From assembly GCF_900102465.1 (NCBI RefSeq), contig NZ_FNBW01000010.1:175522-239521 (forward strand): a stretch of 64,000 nt of DNA. Direction: 5' to 3'. Under the pieces are notes generated by a model. That model did not search any database, was not told the DNA's origin, and saw only the letters and a program-made list of their open reading frames with translations. A program made the translations under genes and the position numbers. Positions 48,866 to 57,503 of this stretch are shown here, piece by piece (within the stretch, counting starts at the first letter, position 1; each line of letters starts with the position of its first letter). The DNA comes from Thalassobaculum litoreum DSM 18839 (lineage in GTDB: Bacteria > Pseudomonadota > Alphaproteobacteria > Thalassobaculales > Thalassobaculaceae).

Positions 48866-48981
48866 TCCCATCCGGTTTTGCTGCGGCCGGTTATGCTGCG
48901 GCGACCCTGCCAAGCGAGCCCCCGCCAAGAAAGCCAATGCCAGCGGACGGCATCAGGTTACCTCAAATCATCGCGCGACGC

Positions 48982-49287
48982 TCATTCCACCAGTCCGCCC
49001 TCGACGCCCTGGACCTCCACGCCCTTCCAGAAGGCGACCCAGCCGGCGATCCGCCGGGCCTTGCGCTTGGGTTCCAGATAGCGCCAGGCGGCGTCCCGCT
49101 CCTCCCGGTCGCCCACGCGCACCGTGTAATAGGTGGCGATGCCGCGCCAGGGACAGCCGGTGCGGGTCGCCGTCTCCTCCAGGCAGTCGAGACGCACGGA
49201 TTCCGGCGGAAAATAGGCGACGCCCTCGATGGTGATGACGTCCTCGGCATCGGCGATGACCTCGCCGTTGAAGGTTGCGGTCGGCAT
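48982..49287 (-). CDS. DUF427 domain protein
   Basis: A 101-residue protein of the DUF427 family, with VAYFPPESVRLDCL and the TGCPWRGIATYYTV segment that marks the fold (the HTxCPxKG-type signature). The C-terminus AAWRYLEPKRKARRIAGWVAF is also typical. The ATG has a GGGAGG site. Function is unknown. It follows the alpha/beta hydrolase gene by 20 bases, so the two are likely one transcript. Confidence 0.88.
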   Translation of the reverse strand: MPTATFNGEVIADAEDVITIEGVAYFPPESVRLDCLEETATRTGCPWRGIATYYTVRVGDREERDAAWRYLEPKRKARRIAGWVAFWKGVEVQGVEGGLVE

Positions 49288-49307
49288 CGTGCCTCCCTGA
49301 TCGGGTT

Positions 49308-50174
49308 TCAGAATCCGGGGGACAGCATCTGGCGCAGCATGGCCTGGCACAGCGGGTGGTGCGGATCGCCGAACGCCTCCAGGGCGGTGAAATGGTTGCC
49401 GCCCTCCACATCGACCGACAGGGCCGGCTGACCGGCGGCATGCAGCGCCGTCACCAGCTCGTCGCGCTGGCGCAGGTATTCCGGCCCCTCCTCCAGCCCG
49501 ACCGTGGCGATCAGCGGCGGCAGGCGCTTGCCGCCCTTCTCCAGGTCGCGGGCGATGGCGATCGGGCTCAGCGGCGCCACGTCGTCGGGTGTCAGGTGCA
49601 GGCTCTCGTTCAGGTAACACAGGCGGATCGGCTCCAGGTCGTGCAGGCCGGAGACGGAGCAGCCGCCCTTCAGCAGATCCGGCCGGCCCTTGGGTCCGCA
49701 CAGCATGGCCGCCAGATGCCCGCCTGCGGAATGGCCGGCCACGTGGATCTTGTCGGCCCGGCCCCCGACGCGCTCGGCATGGGCGTGAATCCAGCCGATG
49801 GCGGCGGTCACGTCATCCACGATGTCGGCGATCTTGACCTCCGGGCACAGCCGGTACTCTACCGAGACCAGGGTCACGTCGGCGGCGACGAAGGTCGGCG
49901 CCAGGAAGTGCACCAGGGTCTTGTCCCGCGTGTGCCAGTAGCCGCCATGGATGAAGGCGAGGATCGGCGCGTCGGGACGGTGCGCCGGGAACACGTCCAG
50001 CCGGTGCCGGTCATGCGGGCCATAGGCCAGGTCCAGATCGCAGGACAGTGCGTTGCGCGCCTCCTCGCCCCGGGCCATCCAGCGCTGGCCGATGCCGGCC
50101 ACGTCGGGCACCTTGGCCTGGTTGTTGTACTGGGCGTCGAGCGCCGCCTGGTCGTATGTCCCGAACACCGCCAT
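49308..50174 (-). CDS. Alpha/beta hydrolase (kynurenine-formamidase-like)
   Basis: A 288-residue serine hydrolase. The oxyanion motif is FIHGGYWHTRDK (HGGxW) and the nucleophile elbow is GHSAGGHLA. A late histidine in EGGNHFTALEAF completes the triad. The HGGxW motif is characteristic of formamidase-type hydrolases, including arylformamidases, but many family members act on other esters. The ATG at 50174 has GGGAGAAAG upstream. It is divergent from ribA. Confidence 0.82.
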   Translation of the reverse strand: MAVFGTYDQAALDAQYNNQAKVPDVAGIGQRWMARGEEARNALSCDLDLAYGPHDRHRLDVFPAHRPDAPILAFIHGGYWHTRDKTLVHFLAPTFVAADVTLVSVEYRLCPEVKIADIVDDVTAAIGWIHAHAERVGGRADKIHVAGHSAGGHLAAMLCGPKGRPDLLKGGCSVSGLHDLEPIRLCYLNESLHLTPDDVAPLSPIAIARDLEKGGKRLPPLIATVGLEEGPEYLRQRDELVTALHAAGQPALSVDVEGGNHFTALEAFGDPHHPLCQAMLRQMLSPGF

Positions 50175-50278
50175 CGCTTTCTCCCGTATCGACTTTTTTT
50201 GACCCGACCGTTTTAGCATCCAAGCGCACGGGCGTCGTGCGGTCCATTCGTCTTGACCTGACGGGTGCGGCGATCAAT

Positions 50279-51484
50279 ATGCCCGCCATGCCCGATGACC
50301 GCGATCCCTCCGCAGGCGCCACGCCTGCCCTCACCCAGCCATCCCCTGAAGCCGCCGCCAACGCCCGGCCGTTCGTGCGCGCGACGGGGCAGCTCGCGGT
50401 CGACCGCGCCATCGCCGAACTGCGCCGCGGCGGCCTGGTGGCGATCCGCGCCGGCCGCGACCTCGACCGGCTGGCCGTGGCCGCCGGCAGCGAAATGGCG
50501 ACGCGGGAACTGATGGGCCAGATGTCGGCCATCGCCGGCTCCGAGCCGCGCGTGGTGCTGACCCGCAATCGGGCGGCCGTGCTCGGTTCGGGCACCGAGG
50601 CGCCGGCCGTGTCGGTCGCGCTGGGCAACGCCCTGGACGTGGACGCCGTGCTCGACCTGGCCGACCCGACCCGCAAGTCCGGTATCCCGGCCGGGCTAAC
50701 AGCCCTGCCCGAACGCGCGGACACCCCCGCAACCGCCGCGGTGAAACTGGTGAAGCTGGCCCGGCTGCTGCCGAGCGCGCTGGTCGCCTCGGTCCACGGC
50801 ATCTCGGCCTCGACCATGACCGCCTGGGCCCGCGAGCGGGCGTTGCTGGTGGTCGATGCCGGCGAGATCGAACGGTTCGCCGAGACCAGCGCCCACCGCC
50901 TGATCCGCGCCGCTTCGGCCCGGGTGCCGCTGGCCGATGCGGAACATTGCGAGCTGACCGCCTTCCGGCCGATGGATGGCGGAACCGAACATGTGGCGAT
51001 CCGCATCGGCGCGCCGGACGGGGATGCCGGCCCGGTCCTGATCCGGATCCACTCCTCCTGCCTGACCGGCGATCTCCTCGGCAGCCTGCGCTGCGACTGC
51101 GGCGACCAGCTGCGCGGCGCGATCCGCGAGATCGAGCAGGCCGGGGGCGGCGTCCTGCTGTACCTGGCGCAGGAGGGGCGGGATATCGGCCTGATCAACA
51201 AGCTGCGGGCCTATACCCTGCAGGATCTGGGTGCCGATACGGTCGATGCCAACACCACGCTCGGCTTCGACGACGACGAACGGGTCTATTTCCCCGCTGC
51301 CGAGATGCTGCGCCAGCTCGGCATCGGCCGGGTGCGGCTGATGACCAACAACCCCTCGAAGGTCGAGCAGCTCGCCGCCTGCGGCGTGGAGGTGGTGGAG
51401 CGCGTTCCCCATATCTTCGCGTCCAACCGCCACAACGAGCGATACCTGGCCACCAAGGCATCGCGGTCCGGACACCTGTTCTAG
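50279..51484 (+). CDS. ribA: GTP cyclohydrolase II with degenerate N-terminal RibB-like domain
   Basis: A 401-residue enzyme catalysing the first step of riboflavin synthesis. The C-terminal half is a complete RibA: IRIHSSCLTGDLLGSLRCDCGDQL with the three zinc cysteines, then QEGRDIGLINKLRAY. The N-terminal ~200 residues align in outline with dihydroxybutanone-phosphate synthase (AVDRAIAELRRGGLVAIRAG), but the acidic DDEDRE-type active-site motif is gone (RDLDRLAVAAG), so only RibA activity is expected. The start is taken at the first ATG, 50279; a second lies three codons on. Confidence 0.92.
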   Translation: MPAMPDDRDPSAGATPALTQPSPEAAANARPFVRATGQLAVDRAIAELRRGGLVAIRAGRDLDRLAVAAGSEMATRELMGQMSAIAGSEPRVVLTRNRAAVLGSGTEAPAVSVALGNALDVDAVLDLADPTRKSGIPAGLTALPERADTPATAAVKLVKLARLLPSALVASVHGISASTMTAWARERALLVVDAGEIERFAETSAHRLIRAASARVPLADAEHCELTAFRPMDGGTEHVAIRIGAPDGDAGPVLIRIHSSCLTGDLLGSLRCDCGDQLRGAIREIEQAGGGVLLYLAQEGRDIGLINKLRAYTLQDLGADTVDANTTLGFDDDERVYFPAAEMLRQLGIGRVRLMTNNPSKVEQLAACGVEVVERVPHIFASNRHNERYLATKASRSGHLF

Positions 51485-51506
51485 ACAGCTCTTTCTAGAC
51501 AGCTCT
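51479..51506 (+). repeat. 14-bp tandem duplication at the ribA stop
   Basis: TTCTAGACAGCTCT occurs twice in direct succession (51479-51492, 51493-51506). The first copy contains the ribA stop codon TAG. Confidence 0.85.
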
Positions 51507-51698
51507 TCCGGGCACACGGCGAAAGATTCCGCCCCGGCACCGCACACCCGGCAGTCTCTGCCGCCGGAGCATGGATGCCGCCCTCCTCCCGCGGCCCGGA
51601 GCGGCGAGATCGTCCGGAATGCGCCGTTTTCCTTACGCTCACCCCGCCCACAGCCTGGCACGGCGCTTGCGTTACTCCTGGGGACGGAGGAGTGTGCG

Positions 51699-52613
51699 AT
51701 GAGCGTGACGGAAGCGACAGCCCAGACAAACCCGAGCTGGTGGTCTCAGAAATGCCAGAGCGGCGAGGCCGATCCGTGTGACCCGGATACCGGCGGCACC
51801 AACGACTCGCTGGGCTTTGCCGACCTGCTGGACATGATCAACCCGCTGCAGCACATCCCGGTCGTCAGCACCCTCTACCGGGAACTGACCGGCGACACGA
51901 TCTCCGAGCCGGCCCGCATGGCCGGGGGCGCGCTGTGGGGCGGCCCTGCCGGTGTCATCGGGGCCCTGGCCAACTCGATCACCGCCGAAGAGACCGGCGG
52001 CGACATCGGTGCGACCACCATGGCGATGCTGCGCGGCGACGCGGCGGGCGGCGACCCGGACGGTACCGGTGCCCAGGAGCCGGCGACGTTGGTCGGCGAG
52101 ATGCCGCAGACCGACACCGCCGACCTGACGGATCCCCTGGTGGGCACCCTGCCCGCCGGCGTGGCCCAGTTTGCCGCCGCCAGGCAGGCAGCCACCGCCG
52201 CCGCCGCCGCCTCAGCAGGCACCTCCGCAGCCACCGCTTCCGCCGCGGGCGCCGTGCCTGCGTCGGCAACGGCCGCCGCCCAGGCCGGTTCCCAGGAGTT
52301 CTCGGGCTCCGCCGCCAGCCGGCTCGATGCCTTCATCCAGCGCGCCAATGCGGTCCGCGCGCCCGGACCGGCCGTGGCGCGCGCCGGGGCCGACACCGGT
52401 CTGAACGTTCAGGTCACCCCGTCGGCCGCGTCGCTGAAGACGGCCCCCGCGCGCGCCGTCGGCGCCCAGGCACCGCAGACCGTCGCCCGCACGGCGCCGA
52501 CGGAGTCCCCGGCGCCGCTGAAGCTGGCCAGCGACGGGAATACCGATGTAGCCCATTGGATGATGCGCGCGCTGGACCGCTACGAGTCCATGAAGACCCA
52601 GGAGCAGTCCTAG
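51699..52613 (+). CDS. Conserved alphaproteobacterial protein of unknown function
   Basis: A 304-residue protein with a very strong ribosome binding site (GGAGGAG, 51687-51693). Residues about 40-105 form a distinctive block: LLDMINPLQHIPVVSTLYRE, LTGDTISEPARMAGGALWGG, then PAGVIGALANSITAEETGGDIG. I recall a similar 'NPLQHIPVVS' block in uncharacterised alphaproteobacterial proteins. It is followed by a long Ala/Thr/Pro-rich low-complexity region (about 115-275) and a short helical tail (VAHWMMRALDRYESMKTQ). No signal peptide is seen; small Gly/Ala-rich hydrophobic helices may contact membrane. Function unknown. Confidence 0.75.
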   Translation: MSVTEATAQTNPSWWSQKCQSGEADPCDPDTGGTNDSLGFADLLDMINPLQHIPVVSTLYRELTGDTISEPARMAGGALWGGPAGVIGALANSITAEETGGDIGATTMAMLRGDAAGGDPDGTGAQEPATLVGEMPQTDTADLTDPLVGTLPAGVAQFAAARQAATAAAAASAGTSAATASAAGAVPASATAAAQAGSQEFSGSAASRLDAFIQRANAVRAPGPAVARAGADTGLNVQVTPSAASLKTAPARAVGAQAPQTVARTAPTESPAPLKLASDGNTDVAHWMMRALDRYESMKTQEQS

Positions 52614-52716
52614 AGGCAAATCCGACCATACTGAATCATGAAATGGTTCAGTATGGTCGGTGAGTTTGTCTCTAAAACAATGAGATAGAACAGACCGCTC
52701 TCCAACTCATTGGAGA
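52612..52716. repeat. Double hairpin element fused to a stop codon, bidirectional terminator-like
   Basis: A perfect 14-bp stem (52622-52635 with 52647-52660) is extended by CAAA/TTTG (52617-52620 with 52665-52668) and AGAG/CTCT (52612-52615 with 52670-52673). A second small stem, TCTCC/GGAGA (52699-52703 with 52712-52716), follows. It fills the gap between convergent genes and begins within the TAG stop of the upstream gene, as does the element at 23507. Confidence 0.75.
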
Positions 52717-52726
52717 CAGATCAAAT

Positions 52727-53428
52727 TCAGTCGTAGTCGCGCGCCCCGAAGATCGCGGTGCCGACCCGGACATGGGTCGCGCCCATCTCCACGGCGGTCT
52801 CGAAATCGCCGCTCATCCCCATGGAGAGGTTGGCGACCGCGTTGCGCTTGGCGATCTCGCGCAGCATGGCGAAGTGCAGGGCCGGGGTCTCGTCCACCGG
52901 CGGAATGCACATCAGGCCGACCACGGCGAGGCCGAGATCGTCCCGGCATTCGGCGATGAAGGCGTCGGCCTCGGCGGGCGCCACGCCGGCCTTCTGTTCC
53001 TCTTCGCCGGTATTGACCTGGATGTAGCAGGCCAGGCGGCGGCCCTGCTTTTCCATCTCCTTGGCCAGTTCCCGGGCGAGCTTCGGCCGGTCGACGGTCT
53101 GGATCACGTCGAACAGCTCGACCGCCTCGCGGACCTTGTTGGTCTGCAGCGGGCCGATCAGGTGGAGTTCGATCCCCTCATACCGAGCCCGGAAGTCGGG
53201 CCACTTGCCCTTGGCTTCCTGCACACGGTTCTCGCCGAACACCCGCTGGCCGGCCATCAGCGCCGCTTCGACCCGCTCCAGCGGCTGGACCTTGCCCACG
53301 GCGATCAGCGTCACCGTCTCGGGATTGCGCTCCGCCGCGCCGGCCGCCTTGGCGATCGAGGCTCGCACGGTGTCGATATTGTCGGCGATCCGCCGCACCA
53401 GATGCGGATCGACCGGGTCGGCGCTCAT
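52727..53428 (-). CDS. yggS: YggS-family pyridoxal phosphate homeostasis protein
   Basis: A 233-residue PLP-binding protein with an alanine-racemase-like barrel but no catalytic domain partner. The PLP lysine is Lys46 in LIAVGKVQP; FGENRVQEAKGKW, HLIGPLQTNKV and NLSMGMSGDFETAVEMGATHVRVG-type C-terminal elements are present. It balances B6 vitamers and amino-acid pools. The start overlaps the stop of the upstream sulfotransferase gene (ATGA), making it the last gene of that operon. Confidence 0.95.
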   Translation of the reverse strand: MSADPVDPHLVRRIADNIDTVRASIAKAAGAAERNPETVTLIAVGKVQPLERVEAALMAGQRVFGENRVQEAKGKWPDFRARYEGIELHLIGPLQTNKVREAVELFDVIQTVDRPKLARELAKEMEKQGRRLACYIQVNTGEEEQKAGVAPAEADAFIAECRDDLGLAVVGLMCIPPVDETPALHFAMLREIAKRNAVANLSMGMSGDFETAVEMGATHVRVGTAIFGARDYD

Positions 53429-55335
53429 GTCTCTTCCTCCGCGTATCCATATCGCTGAATCTCGGCCGACAGCCCCTCGGCGATCAGCGTCATCACGCTA
53501 GCATAGCGCCGCCACCGGGCCAGCGCCGTGCGATAGATCGGCTGGGTGACCTGCGCCGCGCTCGGCGTCGCCAGCACCCCGCGGCCGCGGGCATGGTCGT
53601 GAAAGGCGAGCATCCCCGGCTCGAAGGGCAGATCCAGGAACCCGGTGATCCGGCGGGCCTCGCGCTCCAGATCCGCGACCACATCCTCGTAGCGCACGGC
53701 GATGGCCGGCGTTTCGACCGCTGCGACATAGCTTTCCCACGCGGCGAAGGTGGCGCGGTACAGCGCCGCCGCCCCGTCCAGTGTGGCGAATGCCGCCATC
53801 CAGTCGTTGAGACCGAAATTCTGCATGAAGCAGGACAGCACCACGTCGCAGGGATGGCGCAGGGCGAGGATGAAGCGCGCGCCCGGAAAGACCCGGCGGA
53901 TCAGCGCCACATGCGCCATGTTCAGCGGCATCTTGTCGACCGTGTAGCGCGTGCCGGTCCGGCTGGTATGACGGGCCAGGCGGCTGCGGTAGTGCTCGCG
54001 TAGCTCCTCGATTTCCCTGGGCTGCAGACGAGGCAGATCCGACGGGTAGTGATGGCCGGAAAGGGCGAGGTCCGCGATCATCGCGGCGATGAGCGGGCGC
54101 TCCTCGATGACCTCGATCCGTGAATGGGCGTCGAGCACCTGATCGAGCAGGGTGGTCCCGGAACGGGGAAAGCCGACGACGAAGAGCAGGTCCGATCCGG
54201 CGTCGCCCTCGCCGACGGGCGGTCCGGCGCGGTGGAGATCCGTCAGCGCCGCGAGTTGGGCCAGCGCCCGGGCCGGATCGCGGCGCGGCCGGGCCGTCGC
54301 CATCTGCTGATCGTTCGCGTCGGTGAAGGCGGCGAACGCCGCGTCCGTGCGCCGCGCCGCCTCCAGGGATCGGGCCCGCTCGAACAGCAGCAGATGGCGC
54401 ACCCCCGCCGGGCTGCGGGCGAGCCAGGCATCCACCAGCGCGAGGGCGGCCTCGGGGTCGCCCCGCCGCCGCGCCACCGCAGCCCGCACCAGCGCCGCCG
54501 CGGCGGTGTCGGGGGCGACCGCCAGCGCCCGCCGCGCCCAGCGCTCCGCCCGGTCCAGATCGGCCGCGTTCTCGGCGATTTCGGCGATCAGCGTCAGGGC
54601 CGAGGCCTGTCCGGGAGCGGCGAGAACGGCGCGCTCGACTGCCGCCCGCGCCCGTGTCCCGTCGCCGGCCGCGCGATGGGAGGCCGCCATCTGGCGCCAG
54701 AGAACGCTGTCGAGCGGGTGGCGAGCGAGGTGATCGGTCAGCAGACCGACCGCCCGGTCATGCTGATCGAGCTGGCCGTACAGACCCGCAAGCCCGACCA
54801 CCGCCTCGCTGCCGGCGCCGCTCTCTACGGCGCGCACCAGTTTGCCGACCGCCGCCTCGAAGCGACCGAGACGCCGCAGGGCCGTTCCGTGATTGGTCAG
54901 GACGGCCGGGTCGCCGCCGGCACCCTGGCCGGCAAGGCGGTCGTAGGCGGCGACGGCCTCCTCGAGGCGATCCGAGGACAGGGCGGTGTCGCCGGTCAGC
55001 CGGAGGACGGCGGGGTTGGCGCGGACCTGGGCAGGCAGAGGCGAGAGCAGCCGGTAGGCACCGTCGGGATCGTCCAGCGCCAGCCGGACCTGGGCGTGAT
55101 TGACGAGGATCTGCGGATCGCCGGGCTGGCGTCGGGCGGCGGCGGACAGCAGGCGGTCGGCGGCGGCGAAACCGCCGGTGCCGGCCTCCAGCATGGCCAG
55201 GCGGAACAGGGCCGCGCCGGGGACGGCCCGGTGCTTCAGCAGAAGATCGTGGACCGGGCGGGCCGGCGCCGGATCTCCGGAGGAGAGGGATTTCTCCAGC
55301 GCGGTTCTGGCCTTGGGCGGGAGCGGGCCGGCCAT
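53425..55335 (-). CDS. TPR-repeat sulfotransferase
   Basis: A 636-residue two-part protein. Residues about 1-350 are tetratricopeptide-like helical repeats (ILVNHAQVRLALDDPDGAYR, VLTNHGTALRRLGRFEAA). From about 390 comes a sulfotransferase domain: the PAPS 5'-phosphosulfate loop GFPRSGTTLLDQVLDAH, then DKMPLNMAHVALIRRVFPGARFI and LALRHPCDVVLSCF (3'-phosphate site). TPR-linked sulfotransferases resemble tyrosylprotein sulfotransferases in design and may select protein or glycan partners through the TPRs. It lies between yggS (overlap) and a second sulfotransferase (four-base gap). Confidence 0.88.
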   Translation of the reverse strand: MAGPLPPKARTALEKSLSSGDPAPARPVHDLLLKHRAVPGAALFRLAMLEAGTGGFAAADRLLSAAARRQPGDPQILVNHAQVRLALDDPDGAYRLLSPLPAQVRANPAVLRLTGDTALSSDRLEEAVAAYDRLAGQGAGGDPAVLTNHGTALRRLGRFEAAVGKLVRAVESGAGSEAVVGLAGLYGQLDQHDRAVGLLTDHLARHPLDSVLWRQMAASHRAAGDGTRARAAVERAVLAAPGQASALTLIAEIAENAADLDRAERWARRALAVAPDTAAAALVRAAVARRRGDPEAALALVDAWLARSPAGVRHLLLFERARSLEAARRTDAAFAAFTDANDQQMATARPRRDPARALAQLAALTDLHRAGPPVGEGDAGSDLLFVVGFPRSGTTLLDQVLDAHSRIEVIEERPLIAAMIADLALSGHHYPSDLPRLQPREIEELREHYRSRLARHTSRTGTRYTVDKMPLNMAHVALIRRVFPGARFILALRHPCDVVLSCFMQNFGLNDWMAAFATLDGAAALYRATFAAWESYVAAVETPAIAVRYEDVVADLEREARRITGFLDLPFEPGMLAFHDHARGRGVLATPSAAQVTQPIYRTALARWRRYASVMTLIAEGLSAEIQRYGYAEEET

Positions 55336-55339
55336 GGCA

Positions 55340-56188
55340 TCAGACCGTCGGCTTGCCGTTCTTGTCGATATACCGCAGCTCCCGCAGGACGTCGCCATGG
55401 ACGTCGATCAGCTGGGCGACATGGGCGTCCGACAGGCTCTTGCGCCACCCGCCGACCTTGCCTTCGCGGAAGAAGGTCTGATCCGAGCGGACCCGCTCGC
55501 GGAAGCCGGCCTGCTTCTCCTGGCGGGAGACTTCCTCGAAATTGCTGAACCGGATCGCCTTCTTGATCCGCTCCGGAGTGGCCGGGATGTTCAGGAACTT
55601 GACGATGCGGGAGAATTCCTTGAACGGCTTGGACCGCAGGTCCTCGTAGCGCAGGACCAGCGGCTCGAAGCCCGGCACGCCGGTCCAGCCCCGGTAATGC
55701 TCCCCCCAGGGGCCGAGATACTGGACGATCGCCGCCTTGGTGGTCGGCGTGTGCATGGTATCGCGGCACAGTCCGTCCACCACCTGTTCCATCGTGCCGT
55801 TGTAGTGGGCGGCGAAGGACACGGCGACGTCGAATACGTTCCGCACGACGTAGATCGCCCCCATGGTCTGCTCGAGGCCGATGATCGGAATGTCCCCGGC
55901 AAAACCGATGCGGTTATGGGTCTTCACGATCGAGGTCTCTGGCCGGGAGGCGAGCTTCTGCTGCAGCACGGGGCGCAGCTGGTCGAGCTCCTGGTCGGTC
56001 ATCTCGTCGATCGGCCGCTGGGTCAGCGACTGGTAGAGATCCCGCTGGGCGTCGCCGAAGGAGACCACGTTGAGCTCGTTGATCGACACCGGCGCCGCGC
56101 CGTTTCGGAAGAGATTCTCCAGGAAGATCCGGATCCAGGTGTTGCCCGATTTGGGGTAGGAGGCCAGCCAGAGGATTCCGCCGGACAT
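55340..56188 (-). CDS. Sulfotransferase domain protein
   Basis: A 282-residue PAPS-dependent sulfotransferase. The 5'-phosphosulfate loop YPKSGNTW is at residues 11-18. A general-base-type histidine occurs in SIVKTHNRIG. VVRNVFDVAVSFAAHYN is the 3'-phosphate motif, and FREGKVGGWRKSL near the end is the RxGxxGxW signature of cytosolic-type enzymes. No signal peptide is present, so it acts in the cytoplasm. It is three bases from the JmjC gene and four from the TPR-sulfotransferase gene; the acceptor is unknown. Confidence 0.92.
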   Translation of the reverse strand: MSGGILWLASYPKSGNTWIRIFLENLFRNGAAPVSINELNVVSFGDAQRDLYQSLTQRPIDEMTDQELDQLRPVLQQKLASRPETSIVKTHNRIGFAGDIPIIGLEQTMGAIYVVRNVFDVAVSFAAHYNGTMEQVVDGLCRDTMHTPTTKAAIVQYLGPWGEHYRGWTGVPGFEPLVLRYEDLRSKPFKEFSRIVKFLNIPATPERIKKAIRFSNFEEVSRQEKQAGFRERVRSDQTFFREGKVGGWRKSLSDAHVAQLIDVHGDVLRELRYIDKNGKPTV

Positions 56189-56191
56189 CGG

Positions 56192-57388
56192 TCAGACCTG
56201 CACCGGAAAGATGACCTTGTTCTGGATCAGGGCCTGGATCAGCGTCCGGCCCGCCTCGCCCCGCTGTCCGTGGGCTTCGGAGAGCTCGGAGAGCCAGAAT
56301 TCCTCGCGCTCGAGGATCCAGGCGAGCATCTCGCGGTCCGCGGCGGCGCGCTGGAACGTCTGGCCGCGATGGGTGACCGTCAGGCCGTCCCCGGCGCCCT
56401 GAACCACGGGTGCATAGCGCGAGACGAAGAAATATCCGTCGGTATCGCGCTCCGGGAAGCGATAGTCCGCGACCTTGTCGAAGATGCGGTCCTTCTGGAA
56501 GCCGGCCACGAAGTCATGGAACGCCGGATCGGCAAGCACCTTGTTCACGGTCTGGCCGATACCCTGGAGATAGGCGGCAAGCGCCGCGCGATCCTCGAAA
56601 TGCGGCAGCCGCTTGCGGAAATACTCCTGGCCCTGCATCTCGCGGGCGAGCATCTCCAGCACCGCGACCCCGACCGCCGGCGTCGAGCCGAAGGACAGGT
56701 GCAGCGAGGCCGTGTCGGTGGCGAGCGCGTCGTGATACAGGCCGCGCGGCAGGTAGAGAATGTCGCCCGGCCGCGTGGTCACCTGCTGCGCCAGCTTGCC
56801 CTTCATGCGGTCGTGCTGCTCGGCGGTGAAGTCGCTGGGGCGGCTGCCCGGGACGAAGGACGCCTCCGGAAACCGGCCTTCGTAGAGGTTCCAGGTCTTC
56901 TCGCCTTCGATCTGCAGGGCGAAGACGTCCATGCAGTCGAAATGGGAGGCGTAACCCCGCACCGCCTTCCAGGAGCAATAGGCGTTGCAGGACGTGTTGG
57001 CCCCGGTGAGCCGCTCGAGCGCCCGGGAAACCGACGCGATCCGAGGATCGATCCCTTCCAGGAAATCGAGGACGAAGGTCGCCCCCTTCTGCAGCAGGGC
57101 GGTCACCTTGCCCCGGTCCGGCCGCAGGCCGGACTCGCCCTGGCGCCCATGTCCCGGCCGGCAGAACTGGGCCGCCGGCAGCACCTTGCCGTCCAGCGCC
57201 ATCTCGATCGTATGCCCGTCCCAGAGCTTCGGGCGGGCCAGCAGGTCGTTCATGTGCGACCAGGAGAACACCGTCTCGACGCTGCGGACAGCCCCGGCCT
57301 CGTAATACGGCGCCTTGTCGAAATACTGGTCGAGAAAGCGATCGCGGTCGATCGCGCGGAACAGCCGGTCGAAAGTAACGTCGGTCAT
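56192..57388 (-). CDS. JmjC/cupin-fold Fe(II)/2-oxoglutarate oxygenase
   Basis: A 398-residue protein of the cupin_4/JmjC hydroxylase type (relatives of bacterial ribosomal-protein hydroxylase YcfD/RoxA). The iron ligands are His149-x-Asp151 (ASHFDCMD), with the distal His219 in LPRGLYHDAL. EGEKTWNLYEGRFPE (residues 161-175) and RPGDILYLPRG (206-216) are family landmarks. A C-terminal winged region (about 330-398) likely mediates dimerisation or substrate choice. Its place as first gene of a sulfotransferase operon suggests it hydroxylates the same substrate. Confidence 0.87.
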   Translation of the reverse strand: MTDVTFDRLFRAIDRDRFLDQYFDKAPYYEAGAVRSVETVFSWSHMNDLLARPKLWDGHTIEMALDGKVLPAAQFCRPGHGRQGESGLRPDRGKVTALLQKGATFVLDFLEGIDPRIASVSRALERLTGANTSCNAYCSWKAVRGYASHFDCMDVFALQIEGEKTWNLYEGRFPEASFVPGSRPSDFTAEQHDRMKGKLAQQVTTRPGDILYLPRGLYHDALATDTASLHLSFGSTPAVGVAVLEMLAREMQGQEYFRKRLPHFEDRAALAAYLQGIGQTVNKVLADPAFHDFVAGFQKDRIFDKVADYRFPERDTDGYFFVSRYAPVVQGAGDGLTVTHRGQTFQRAAADREMLAWILEREEFWLSELSEAHGQRGEAGRTLIQALIQNKVIFPVQV

Positions 57389-57449
57389 CGGAGCCCTGGG
57401 GTCGGTCGCGTGTCAGAAGTGTTGGCCAACCGATAGCCTATCCGGGCGC

Positions 57450-57482
57450 AAAAAAGAAGGGAGCCGCCCGAAGGCGGCTCCC
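57450..57482 (-). terminator. Rho-independent terminator of the porin gene
   Basis: On the minus strand a perfect 10-bp stem GGGAGCCGCC/GGCGGCTCCC (57459-57468 with 57473-57482) with a TTCG tetraloop is followed by TTCTTTTTT. It lies 21 bases after the porin stop, a textbook intrinsic terminator. Confidence 0.95.
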
Positions 57483-57503
57483 CAAATCAGACTGTCTTCT
57501 GGA

